Source: Paracyclopina nana
Taxonomy: Eukaryota; Arthropoda; Copepoda; Cyclopoida; Cyclopettidae
Assembly: GCA_019096065.1 (NCBI GenBank)
Contig: JAGUCH010000005.1
Span: 558,001-622,000, forward strand
DNA length: 64,000 nucleotides
Direction: 5' to 3'
Positions 1 to 10,500 of this stretch are shown one piece after another (the stretch's first letter is position 1; every line of letters starts with the position of its first letter). The notes beneath the pieces are model-generated. The model was not told the origin of the DNA and searched no databases. It was given only the letters and a program-made list of their open reading frames with translations. The position numbers were made by a program, and so were the translations under genes.

Positions 1-1559
1 AGGGATTTGTGGTTGAGCTGATGCAATTCCAAAGAAATCCTTCATCTGGTTCGAAAGTTGGAACCAACAATAAAAAATTGGAGGATTCCGATTCAAACCA
101 TGATGACATCAAAAGTGACACCAAAAATCCAGGTTGTTACATGTCACAATCAACTAAGGAATGCGAAAGTGATGTTGAAATGGTTGAAGAAGTAGTCACT
201 GAAAACTTGAGCCAACATTTTGAAAAAGCTGTCAGTCATCAAGAATTGATGTCACAAAGTCATGACACACTCATCATGTGCCAAATTTGTGACAAATTAG
301 TGCCCCAAAGTGAACTGAAGGATCATGTCATTTGCTGCCATGTCAAAGCACAATGCAACAAGTTCAATTGTCACTTTTGTGACATTGACTTTGGGGAAAA
401 GGAAGATTTCCTCATCCATCTTTTTGATCACTTGGGCCTTGCCTATGACAGTTGTGACAGCTATGACGCATTTTATTACACTGGCATCAAGAAGCCTCAA
501 CTTGACTTCAGTCTTGCCAGTACTCACCATTATGAAGTTGTTATTCATGACAGTGGTGACAACAATGGTGACACAATTCATGACATTGTTCCTGACGTCA
601 GTGACAAAAAAGTGACAATTCCCACATTTGGTGCCGCCTTCAACAACATTCTTGCCAATGACTTTTTTGAAGTTGATAGGCCTGAAAATATCAAAAATAC
701 CCATGACTTTGGTGACATCAATGACAACCTCTGTCATGACGTTGATGACAATATTGTCAAAAAATGTCACACTGACATGTATACTCAGTTCCGAGATCAA
801 TCTCATGCAAAAAACTGTCATGACGTAATTCAGCGTCATGACTTAGCCAAAAACTTACATGGCGTGGGTCAATATCAAACCAAATACTGTCATGATGTGA
901 GTCAGCGGCATGACAATTACCGTCATGATTTTGGTGACAGTATTGCCAAAAACTTGCACAACATGGGTCAATGTCAAGCCAATGACTGTCATGACTATGG
1001 TGACACCATTGCAAAGAACTGTCACAATATAGGTCAACGTCATGACATCAACTGTCATGACATTGGTAAGACCGGAGCCAACTTGGATGTGAAAGTCATC
1101 GACAGTCATGACTCCAATCCGTTTGTCAATTTGACAGTTGGACAAGTGTACAAGATGTGTATCCGAGGTGATTTTTCAGGGATTTCAAAGGATTTGCCAA
1201 CACCTCAACTGAATAACCAGTTTCCAGATGACCCATCAATCAAAGTCACTGCTAAGAAATGTGAGAACTGCCACCAAGATTACCAAATTGGCCATGTTTT
1301 TGCCCAGCATGAACTCGAATGCTGGAATCGACCTGATAAGTTGCCAAAGTTGGGCAACTTGTTCACTTGCCAAAAATGTGAGATGGAATTTGCTTTTGAA
1401 GCTGCCTTTCAAAAGCACCAAAATGAAGGCTGTCCCTTTTTGAGGATGACTCAAATTGATTTGACCAAATGCAAGTACTGCACCAATCCTGTCATTTTTC
1501 CTGGATGTGCTGAATGCCAAAAATGCTGGAGAGGCCTCAATCCTGTCTGGTTTATATAA
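1..1559 (+). CDS. C2H2-like zinc-finger protein with Cys-His-Asp-rich repeat region, 5' partial
   Basis: The reading frame is open to the left edge of the window and ends at 1557-1559; the first ATG in frame is at 21, so the true start may lie upstream or in an earlier exon. Two Cys2-His2-like fingers lie near residues 91-112 (CQIC...H..CCH) and 121-142 (CHFC...H...H), and two more Cys/His pairs near 418-440 (CENC) and 454-474 (CQKC). Between them, about residues 240-360 form an imperfect repeat rich in Asn-Cys-His-Asp and Gly-Gln steps, written in DNA as many copies of the palindrome GTCATGAC. That palindrome also keeps the opposite strand open, which explains the long antisense frames. A nucleic-acid or metal-binding role is inferred from the fingers only; I recognise no named family. 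Confidence 0.6.
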   Translation, partial: GFVVELMQFQRNPSSGSKVGTNNKKLEDSDSNHDDIKSDTKNPGCYMSQSTKECESDVEMVEEVVTENLSQHFEKAVSHQELMSQSHDTLIMCQICDKLVPQSELKDHVICCHVKAQCNKFNCHFCDIDFGEKEDFLIHLFDHLGLAYDSCDSYDAFYYTGIKKPQLDFSLASTHHYEVVIHDSGDNNGDTIHDIVPDVSDKKVTIPTFGAAFNNILANDFFEVDRPENIKNTHDFGDINDNLCHDVDDNIVKKCHTDMYTQFRDQSHAKNCHDVIQRHDLAKNLHGVGQYQTKYCHDVSQRHDNYRHDFGDSIAKNLHNMGQCQANDCHDYGDTIAKNCHNIGQRHDINCHDIGKTGANLDVKVIDSHDSNPFVNLTVGQVYKMCIRGDFSGISKDLPTPQLNNQFPDDPSIKVTAKKCENCHQDYQIGHVFAQHELECWNRPDKLPKLGNLFTCQKCEMEFAFEAAFQKHQNEGCPFLRMTQIDLTKCKYCTNPVIFPGCAECQKCWRGLNPVWFI

Positions 1560-2608
1560 GTATGTATAATTACGCGTTTCCAAATATATAAACTCTCTGG
1601 AAAGACCCACTAATCTGATATTTCCATTTAAAGAAGTCAAATTTAAATTTGAATGAAAGTAATGCTTCCAGGCCAAATTTATGAAGTTCTTTTTTTATCA
1701 CATATAGTCATGAAAAGGAGAAAGGTGTCAGTGAAAATATTTGCTAAATGGAAAATTCCTTGCATCAGCTTTCCAGACATGTTGCTGCATTGCTTGCAGA
1801 TGACACAAATAATTCAGAAAGTTGCTTTCTCCTAAAAAAGCAAGCCAACCTCAAGAGCATCCTCTTGATTCAAAATGAGCCAAGTAAAGCTAATTTATAT
1901 TAACTAGTAACTGAAAAAATCTTTATAAAGGTCAGCATGCTGGTCACATATCAGCTTATTTCAGCTGACATGGCTGAAAATTCAGCTGATTTTAGCTGAC
2001 ATGAGTTAATAATTAAATGGCACAAATTCAGATTTAGCATATTTCAGCTGAGATGACACCAAATTCAGCTGACTTTCAGATTCAGCTGATTTAAGCTGAC
2101 TTGGATAATAATTCAGATTCAGCTGATGATACTTAAAATTCAGCTGACCTGAGTGAAAAATGTTTTGACTCAAAAATTCAGAGTCAACTTCGTAAGCTGA
2201 TGTGACTCAAAATTCAGCTGATTTGATAATCAGCTTACTCACAAATATTCAGAGCCAACTGTTTCAGCTGATGTGACTCAATATTCAGCTGATTTCAGCT
2301 GATTTGATAATCAGATTTCAGCTGATTTGATAATCAGATTTCTGCTGATTTGATTCAAAATCAGATTTCAGCTGATTTGATTCAAAATCAGATTTCAGCT
2401 GATTTGATTCAAAATCAGATTTGAGCTGATTTGATATTCAGCTGACTCACAAATTCAGTCAACTTTTTCAGCTGACTTTACCTCTTACCTCTGCTTAATT
2501 CAGGAGACTTAAAATTCAGCAGAAACTGAGTAGTAAAGTGAAAGCAGCATGTGAGAACTTGACCCAATCTTCATCTAGTTTGTTGTCCTTGCTCAAAAAA
2601 TAGCAAGC
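1560..2608. repeat. Intergenic region with TTCAGCTGATTT-type cryptic tandem repeat
   Basis: No gene is visible between the zinc-finger gene and DNAJC27. From about 1930 to 2520 the sequence is a degenerate array of TTCAGCTGATTT and relatives. At about 2310-2440 it sharpens into near-perfect copies of a 27-base unit containing GATTTGATTCAAAATCAG. The core CAGCTG is palindromic. Confidence 0.7.
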
Positions 2609-4665
2609 ATGACCTCAGAGGTAAAGAGAACTCACAAGAGGGGTGAGGTGGCCTCAGCAAAGGCCAGAAGGCCTCTAAGGCTCAGAATAGTTCTGGTGGG
2701 AGATGAGCAAACTGGCAAGTCCTGCTTAATCAAAAGATACTGTGAGAAAAGATTTGTCAGCAAATATTTGCCCACCATTGGCATTGACTATGGAGCCACC
2801 AAGATCTATGTGGACAAGCATGAAGTGAGAATCCACATTTTTGACACCTCTGGCAACCCCATTTTCAGTGATGTGAGAAATGAGTTCTACAGGGATGCTC
2901 ATGGAGTCTTGTTGGTGTTTGATGTGCTCAAGAGAGCCACCTTTGAGTCTCTCAGCAAATGGATGGATGAGATCTTTGCTGAGACCAAACTCATCTCAGC
3001 TCACTTTGCTCAAGATCAGCATTTACTGAGACCTGTGGTCTTGGTGTGTGCCAACAAGACCGACCTGAGGTAATTCCTTCAAGTCTCGGTTTTGGTTTTC
3101 ATAGAAATACTATATCAATTGTCAAAGATTAGAACTTTTTGAAAAAGAGTCCAAATTTTCAGTCTCAGTTTTCAAAGGATTCTCAGTTCTATGTCCCTGA
3201 CGGCAGAAAATGGTTGCACTAAGCTCAGTTTTCTGCCGAAAAAGTCTCATAGCTGATACCAAGTTCAGGATTTGGAGGAAGTCTCAGTATTTTTAGGAAG
3301 TCTCAGTTTCCAAAAAAATTAAAATCTCGACTTTCAGTTCAACACTTAAAGTGACACTGTGAATTTTTTCAAAAAGTAGTCTCAGTATTCTTTAACCTCA
3401 TAACTCCTATAACACAAAAAGAGTCTCAGTCTCATTCCAAAGTATCAGTATTCTGAGCATTGTCCAAGTATTCCAAAATAGTCTCAGTAATGTTACAGTT
3501 ACACAGTCTCAACAGTTGGCCAGAGCTGTCCCAAGTCCCAGCATTCCGATGTTTGTCTCGGTGTTCCGAAATTGTCCCAGTGTTCCAGAATATGTCTCGG
3601 CTTTCCAAAAGGACGCCCGAGCTTTCTGAGAGTCTCAATTGTTGGCCATAGCTGTCCCAAGTCCCAGCATTCCGATGTTTGTCTCGGTATTCCGAAATTG
3701 TCCCAGTGTTCCAGAATATGTCTCAGCTTTCCAATAGGACGCCCAATCTTTCCGAGAGTCTCAGTAATGTTACACAGTCTCAACTGTTGGCCATAGCTGT
3801 CCCAAGTCCCAGCATTCCGATATTTGATATTTGTCTCAGTGTTCCAGAATATGTCTCAGCTTTCCAAAAGGATGCCCAAGCTTTCTGAGAGTCTCAGTAA
3901 TGTTACACAGTCTCAACTGTTGGCCATAGCTGTCCCAAGTCCCAGCATTCCGATATTTGTCTCAGCATTCCGATATTTGTCTCAGTGTTCCAGAATATGT
4001 CTCAGCTTTCCAAAAGGACGCCCAAGCTTTCCGAGGATCTCAGTAATGTTACACAGTCTCAACTGTTAGTCTCAGCTGTCCCAACTCCCTCAGAAATCAG
4101 AGCAGTCTCAGTTTTTTAAGCAGCTGTCTCAATTTTCAAATTTTATTTTCACAGGAGTCCCAATGCTGAGAGCGTGGATGAGTATGAGGGGAAATTATAT
4201 GCAGACCTGCACGGGTTCACCTACTGTGAGACTTCAGCCAATTCAGGCGCTGGAGTGGGTGAAATGTTTCACACCTTTTTCTCGCAAATTGTCAAGCGCC
4301 AAATGGAATTGGACCGAGCTGGAAGTCTGCCAAGAACTCCAGCTTCAGCCAGGAGAGTCCAACCTTTGACTTCCAGCCTGAGCAGAAAAGCCTCAAGTCC
4401 TCAACCTCAAAAAAATGCCACGGAGGAAAACAGCTCAAAAATACCAAGTGAAGAGCAGCAAGCCGTTATCACGCGTCTGGGCAAGGGCCTGAACGCTTGG
4501 GCGCAACTGGGACTCGAACCCGGGTGCTCAGCAGATGAGGTCAACCGCACGTACCGCAAGCTAGCAATGCTTTTGCATCCGGACAAAACAGCCATTAAAG
4601 GGGCTGACAACGCCTTCAAATTGCTGGGCATGGCCAGAAAGTCCATTCTTAGCTCATTTTCATGA
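2609..4665 (+). CDS. DNAJC27: Rab-like GTPase with C-terminal J domain (DNAJC27/RBJ, RJL family)
   Basis: Two exons, 2609-3069 and 4155-4665, join in frame across a GT-AG intron (Arg codon split AG|G) and give 323 residues; human DNAJC27 has about 273. The GTPase domain (about residues 23-195) shows the P-loop GDEQTGKS, switch I PTIGIDYG, a switch II reading DTSGN, the guanine motif NKTD and ETSA. Switch II lacks the usual catalytic Gln, as in other RJL proteins. A Ser-rich linker of about 60 residues leads to a J domain (about 275-315) with the HPD triad that stimulates Hsp70 ATPase. The RJL family is an old eukaryotic GTPase group linked in the literature to cilia/flagella, and in mammals to MEK/ERK; these roles are not visible here. 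The extra length lies mostly in the linker and N-terminus. Confidence 0.93.
3480..4085. repeat. About 130-140 bp tandem repeat, about 5 copies, in the DNAJC27 intron
   Basis: Successive copies begin with GTCTCAGTAATGTTACACAG or a decayed form of it near 3482, 3630, 3757, 3890 and 4035. They share CCAAGTCCCAGCATTCCGAT and TTCCAGAATATGTCTCAG blocks. The copies are unequal, with internal deletions and one local duplication of the ATTCCGATATTTGTCTCAG block. Several spurious frames on both strands come from this array. Confidence 0.85.
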
Positions 4666-5132
4666 CTTTTATTGAGTAAACATTCTGCCTTTTAGCGGTT
4701 TCTTCTTGTTATTGAGGACATTGAAGAAAGTCTGTGCTATGTACAAAGGGTAAAGATCTTCTTCACTCCTGAGCAATTTTCTCACTTCCAAAAGAGCAGA
4801 GTGGATTCTAGATGAGATAATTGATCAAATGCATCAATTTTCTTGGAAGACTTTTACCTAGGCTGGTAATTTTCCCTTTGGTGAAGGTAGAACCTCAATA
4901 GTTCCCTGTTAGGTGGCGCCACATTGGAAAATTTGCTTGCACACTGACCATGAGAAGTTAATAAAAGCAGCAAAAATATGACTTTCATGCTTTGATTTCG
5001 AGTTTTTCTGGTGCTGCCAGTAGCAAGCCCAAATCCTAACTAACATACTCGAAACAATGATGAACTAATTAGGTTAATTAATTATAATGAGGTTATGCAA
5101 GAAGATCCTTTTCGTGGTAGTTTATTTTCTAA

Positions 5133-6824
5133 TTAAGCATGGACTTCCCCTTTCTTGCCAGAGACTCGCTTGAAATCACTCATATTGGTGGTGATGATGG
5201 GAGTGCCAATCACTGACAAGTGATCGATTTGAGTCGTCTCCTCTCCACCTTGGTTGTCCTTGAAGAAAAACTGCAAATTGGTCACATTCTGAAACTTGAC
5301 AAACTTCAAGGGAATTATCGAGCCCTCCAATTGATCCGGAGTCAGCCTGAAAAAAAAGAAAGAACAGCAAATCAGTAACATAACAATAACATTGATGCAG
5401 CGCGATCCTAGCGGCGTTTTATGGCAACAGTTGGGATTTGACGGAAGCCGCTACATTAACGTAAAACCGTAAACAAATTATTTCCCAATTAGTTGTAAGC
5501 AATCCAAAAATTCTCGAAACTAAAAATTGAAATTAAAGTCAATATTTATGATGATAATGCTACTGTGAAAAATTAAAATTAAACTTGAATTTTGGCATAG
5601 CCTCCGTGTGCTACCAAGAAAAATGTCGCTAAATTTTCATACTCGATGTCTTGGACCGAAATCATGGAGTCAGCCTTGTCGAAATCCAAGGTGTTGGGCT
5701 GGTTTTGGAAAATCCTCACAGTTTTGGGCCCTTTGTTGGAGGGAGCTTTGATTTTCATGGAGTGCACCTTGAGGGCCTGGTTAAAGGACAAGGACAAGAT
5801 CAGCTGCTCATCACAATCGGACTCCAAGAATCCACCTCCGCCGGTTAAACAATGGGTGTACGGATGGTCATCATTTTCGTTCAAGCACTCGCTTTTGCTC
5901 TTGTCCAGAAATGTAGCCAAATCCATCTGAAACAGACGTTATTACAGGCAATTTAAAATGACGCGTAAAGTAAATTTACTAGGTACATAAAGTAACTATT
6001 CAAACACCATGGAATTTTAACTTTTCCATGGAGCGTAAAATTACAAAATATTCATTGGGATTTAAAGTAACTTTAACATAAAGTAACTTTATTTACCAAG
6101 GAAGGCAAATATAATTTTGTAAGTTAATTTTACAATATCACAGGAAAAAAATAAGTTCCATGCAAAGAAAAAGTTACTTTACGTCCCATGCGGGACGTTT
6201 CTTTACAATTGAATTAAGGAAAACTTATTACCATGCCTTTGACGCCGACCTCCTCGTCTTGGCTGGCATCCGTGTAAAATTGCTTGATTTTCTCCTCGAG
6301 GCCAGCCTTGTCAGCTCCCATGAGCAAGGCCAGCCTAGTTTTGTTTCTGAGGAAAATGAAAGTGGGCATGGAAGTGACTCCATAGGCAACAGCTGTCTCT
6401 TGGCAATTATTCACGTCCACATTCAAGAAATGAGCATTCGGATACTTGACAGACATCTCCTCAACAAACGGAGCAATATTCTTGCACGGGCCACACCTTT
6501 AGAAACGTAAAAAGAACAATCAAAACAAACATACGAAATCTCGCCAATTGGTCAATCCATAAAACTGCCCATTTGGCGGATTAATAAATTTGAATAAAGT
6601 GAAGGTAAACAAAGTGAAGAAATATCGCGAAATGAGCGTTTTTCAAGCTAAATCAAGCCCTTTGGCGGAAAATGAAATGATTGTTGACATGTAATGTCAG
6701 CGATGACTCGGACATTTGCGGTTACGTACCAGTCAGCGCTGAAATCGAGCACAACCAGTTTACTTCCACCTTGGTTGAGCTTTTCTGCGAAATCCGCATC
6801 GTTTTCCACACTGTGAACGACCAT
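5133..6824 (-). CDS. TXNL1: Thioredoxin-like protein 1 (thioredoxin plus PITH domain)
   Basis: Four exons on the minus strand (6824-6730, 6496-6232, 5926-5643, 5346-5133) join in frame to 285 residues; vertebrate TXNL1 has 289. The first splice falls inside the Trp of the active site and restores WCGPC, at about residues 32-36 of the thioredoxin domain (residues 1-105). The rest is the PITH domain, recognisable by ECLNENDDH, FLESDCDEQL, VKFQNVTNLQ and the conserved tail TNMSDFKRVSGKKGE. TXNL1 is a cytosolic redox protein that binds the 26S proteasome lid; this is family knowledge. The end of exon 3 was chosen at GA|GTATGA because it alone gives the family's ELT junction; two later GT sites break the frame. 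A TTTATT on the plus strand at 5121-5126 supplies an AATAAA signal just after the stop. Confidence 0.96.
5385..5455. repeat. Dispersed intronic segment, copy 1 (partner at 35570-35640)
   Basis: Within the last intron of TXNL1, the sequence from AACATTGATGCAG through TCCTAGCGGC and GCAACAGTTGGGAT recurs with few changes in the last intron of Caskin. Both copies have the same orientation and lie close to the 3' splice site of the last coding exon. Confidence 0.7.
5950..6210. repeat. GTAAAGT/ACTTTAC motif array in TXNL1 intron 2
   Basis: Scattered AAAGTAACTTTA, GTAAATTTAC and AAAGTTACTTTAC palindromes lie in the intron between TXNL1 exons 2 and 3. The same motif family recurs at 8225-8510, 25690-25930, 29100-29400, 30890-31250 and 54030-54300. 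Confidence 0.55.
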
Positions 6825-7536
6825 TTTGTTTGACAAAACGAAAGGAATAAAGATTCTGCAATTCACGATTTTCGCCGAGTGTTCGTTGACTTGAATTTTC
6901 TTTGGGCTCATGAAGTAAAATTTGCAAAAAGGAATCCAGCTTTCTTTGTAGAAATTAGAATTCTTAACTTGTGCAAGTCCAAATATTTTTCTTTTAATTT
7001 CTCTATAATTTCATGACTTTCTCTTTTTTATTTTTATTATAAATCAGATATAGTCTTAGTTGTAAAATAGGTGAGCTTCTTGGCCCGATTTGAAGTGCGG
7101 CACGCTATCACAAAAGAGAACAGATCAATTTGATTTCTTTGTTTACCAAGTAAGACTCTATATTTTCACTTTTTAAAAAGTCCCAAGTTGCCAACGAGCA
7201 ACAAAAATCTAGAAAATCTCGTCAAATCGGCGGTGTCACTCGCTCGCTCAATTCGCGGCTCCATCTTTGTTTACATTTGAACGAAGCCGCGAAAAGCCGA
7301 GTATGCGTACGCTTTTTGCGTCTGCGTACGCGCGTGTGCGATATCAGCGCTGATCCTCGCGCGCGCGTCAGCTGAAAGTGCAAGTTGAAAATTCAGTCCA
7401 TTTTGAGCTGTGCGTAGGAGAAAAACAACATTGAGAGGAGATCTCGCGAAATGAACGCGCGTCAACAGCAGTGATCCAGACCATTTGACGGAAATCTCAA
7501 AAAGTCAACAAGATTTAGAATACCAACAACAGCAAC
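6825..7536. promoter_or_regulatory. Shared region between two divergent start codons (likely bidirectional promoter)
   Basis: The starts of TXNL1 (minus, 6824) and the EGF membrane protein (plus, 7537) are 712 bp apart. The stretch 7230-7450 is clearly richer in G+C and CpG (CGCGCGCG, GCGTACGCG) than its surroundings, as expected for a housekeeping promoter. No TATA box was placed with confidence; the promoter role is inferred from layout and composition. Confidence 0.5.
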
Positions 7537-10500
7537 ATGGAGCTGTCATTCTTAAGTAAGTTTGAAATTTTGCTTCTGCATGCAAATGGAGAAAACTCTT
7601 CTCCATTCATTTTGGGTTTGGCGGAAAACTTTCACATCTCATTATCATGCAATGTCACTCAATTTCTAATTCTCAGTTTCACATTTTGTCTAATCCTTTG
7701 ATATTCATTTTGTTTATTCCAGGGTCTTTCATCGGCCTTTTGTGCCTGACATCCCTGAGTTTGGGCCTTGAAGAGCACATGAAGGAAAGGCCAGAGTGCC
7801 AAATGTGGGCAAAGCTGGAAAACAAGACGTTGCCTTTGCAAGACCAAGGCCACGCCAATTGTACAACCAACGCAGATTGTACTGGCTTCACTTGTAAGGG
7901 CATTTATCAGGTATGATTTAACAGCCTCTTAAAAACTGGACAAAAATTATGTGGGAAATGTCAATGTCAAGAAAATGGCCATTTTTCACCCATCCTTGTT
8001 GGCTTATCGGACAAACGTGCTAAAATGACCATTAACTACCAAGATTTTGGTAGCAGCCAATGACAAACTTTCGTGACACTTGAGGATTTTGGCCTTGAAG
8101 GTCTCTCACCAAAATATGTCAAAGCTTTGGAACGTGGGGACAGATAAATCTCACTTGTCCATACTTATTTTCAACAACAGCAGCCATTTTGAAGCATCTC
8201 GCATAAACAGTTTTACCATATGAAGTACTGTAAAATTAAAACCTTTTTATGTAATGTAATGAGATGAGTTGGTAAAAGCCAGCTGTTCTTGATTTTAAAT
8301 TAAACATTGCCTATTTGGAGGGAAAATCACTATTAAGTGTGTAAAATTACTTTATTTACCTAGGACTATGTAAAATAACAAACAATTTTCCCCATCTTTT
8401 AAGTAAAGAAACCTGACATGCCCATGATCAGTTACTTTATGGTACTTCTGGTTTGTAAAGTAAAATTATGTCCCCCAGGTATATAAAGTGATTCACAATT
8501 ACAAAGTAAACAAAAACTGACGAAACATGAACAAAACTGAACTTCTTATGCTATTAAGGCACAATGATAGTATTTTTAAAAAAAAACTTAATTAAATTTG
8601 CAAAGAGGTCATTAATGCCAAGGAAAATCAGGCATGCAAACATAATTCCTAATTGCTTATTACACTTCCTGACCCCTAAGTAATCTAGCAGGAAATGGAC
8701 ATTATTTCCTGCTGACCAGATTATTATTTCTGGTGTCAATTTTGGGAAAAATTCAGCCATTGTGGGAACCTTTTGGCCAAAAGTAATGGAGCCTTTAGGG
8801 GGCGACAAGAAATGCCTTGATAATGGCTTTTTTTTTGCCATTTTCTGGCCTGATTTCACCAACTTCATCATGCAGCCTTTAACTTGCAGACTTGAGCAAC
8901 CTTAGAAGAAAATTGCTCTTCTTTGTTTGCCTCTTTTTTTCTCGCAGTCATTTTCCCACATTATAATTTGAATTCTAACCTCCAACTTCATATAAAAAAG
9001 AGCAGTTTATGTCCTGTAATTCAGTGGTTTATTTAGCCAGTTCATGATTTCCTTCCGATACACATTTCCCATTCATTTATGACCTAGCATTCACAATGGG
9101 CACACACACAATAAAAACAATAGGTTTCGCAATCTGTATCTCACATCGGGGGATGAAATGACGCCAAACGCACTCAGTGACATTTTCAAAAATGGCTTGT
9201 CGATGCTTTTTGCATGAATTGTTAGCCAAACAGAAACCCGTGAAACTGCCCAAGTTAGCCAATGTTGATGTTTATCGTACCACTCCATCATGATGCAGTG
9301 ATCAGCTTAGTTTTTAGCTAGTGTTTGGGCGTTTACCCCGCAGTGTGCCCCACTGTAACCGCTACTTCCACTTGCCATACCAATCTAATGAACCGTTTTG
9401 TCCATTACCGCTGACCCAAAACTAGCTGAAGTAAAACCTGATTTTCAACCAACCAACTCAGCAGCGACCTTGAGGTGGGAAAAAATTGGAATTATTTTGA
9501 GGCGTCTTTAGTTGACATTGAGAAGTGAAAAACTAAGCTAGCTACTGCATCATGATTATATGGTATGCGAAGCATCGACATTGAAAAATTGAGGCAGTTT
9601 CATGGGTTTTTCTGGAGTCAACAATTTGTTCCGCAAGCCAACAAAAGCCATTTTTCCAGCATTCGCCAGCTTAAGCAAAGTTTGCTAAAAGGCTCTATAA
9701 TTTGCAAAGCTGTCCACTGCCAGCATCTCAATGCAATGTGAAGGTCAGCTCTTATTTTAATGGGCCAGGGTTCGAATGTATTATGAATGACTTTAATTTC
9801 TATGACCTTGCCACCATAAAAACAAGTTCAGCTTCTTATCCTTAATTTACAGTTATAAACTTTCATGAATTAACTATGATTCATAGAAATCCGGCTGAAC
9901 ATTTCCCCTTTTTGTAAAGATTTTTTGTAGGGAGAAAGTGAATGCTGGGGCCATAAATAATTGTGAAAAGGGGATTTGGAGGGTGCATATCCCCCACTGT
10001 GCATCCAGCTATAAATATTGACCCCTCAGTGCACTTCCTCACTGCATTATCATGAGTTATGGCCAATTTAACCAGTAAGGGATCAGCCATATGGTTCAAA
10101 AACTACAATTTTTATTTTTTTCATTTTTGCAGGAAAGAGGTCTTGACTTTGGACTGCAAGTGATGCCATGTAGCAACCCCCCAGGGGTCAAGATTTTTGG
10201 GTCTGCTCCACAATTCAATGCCAAAAATTTCTCCCACATTTTTGTGCATGGAAATGACTATGAAATTCCAGGTAACTTGACTTCTTTTGTTCCATCTATC
10301 TTTAATAGAGCCCAAGGCTGATGACATGGACGTTTATTGTTGCATGGAGTCCGGAAATCACTTGGTTTTGCTACTACTTTTAATTCCTTTTTGACCTTAC
10401 ATTTGACCACCCAGATGATCAAAAATGACTCAAGGCTAGATTTTTCAAAAATCAAACCCAAATCTGTTCATCTGTATTGACAGCACCAAAGCAGCAAGGC

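Noticed and set aside
297..1145. Long antisense frames across the zinc-finger gene
   Set aside because: They arise because the GTCATGAC repeat is palindromic; codon content is repeat-derived.
4505..4525. A perfect-looking tRNA B box (GGGTTCGAGTCCC) on the minus strand
   Set aside because: It lies in the J-domain exon of DNAJC27, has no A box at the right distance and no stems; it is coding sequence.
4905..4925. Recurrent TGGCGCCA/TAGCGCCAC words (4912, 11233, 26290, 34563, 41284, 44633, 62091)
   Set aside because: Noted as a possible short transposon relic common in arthropod DNA, but too short and scattered to annotate here.
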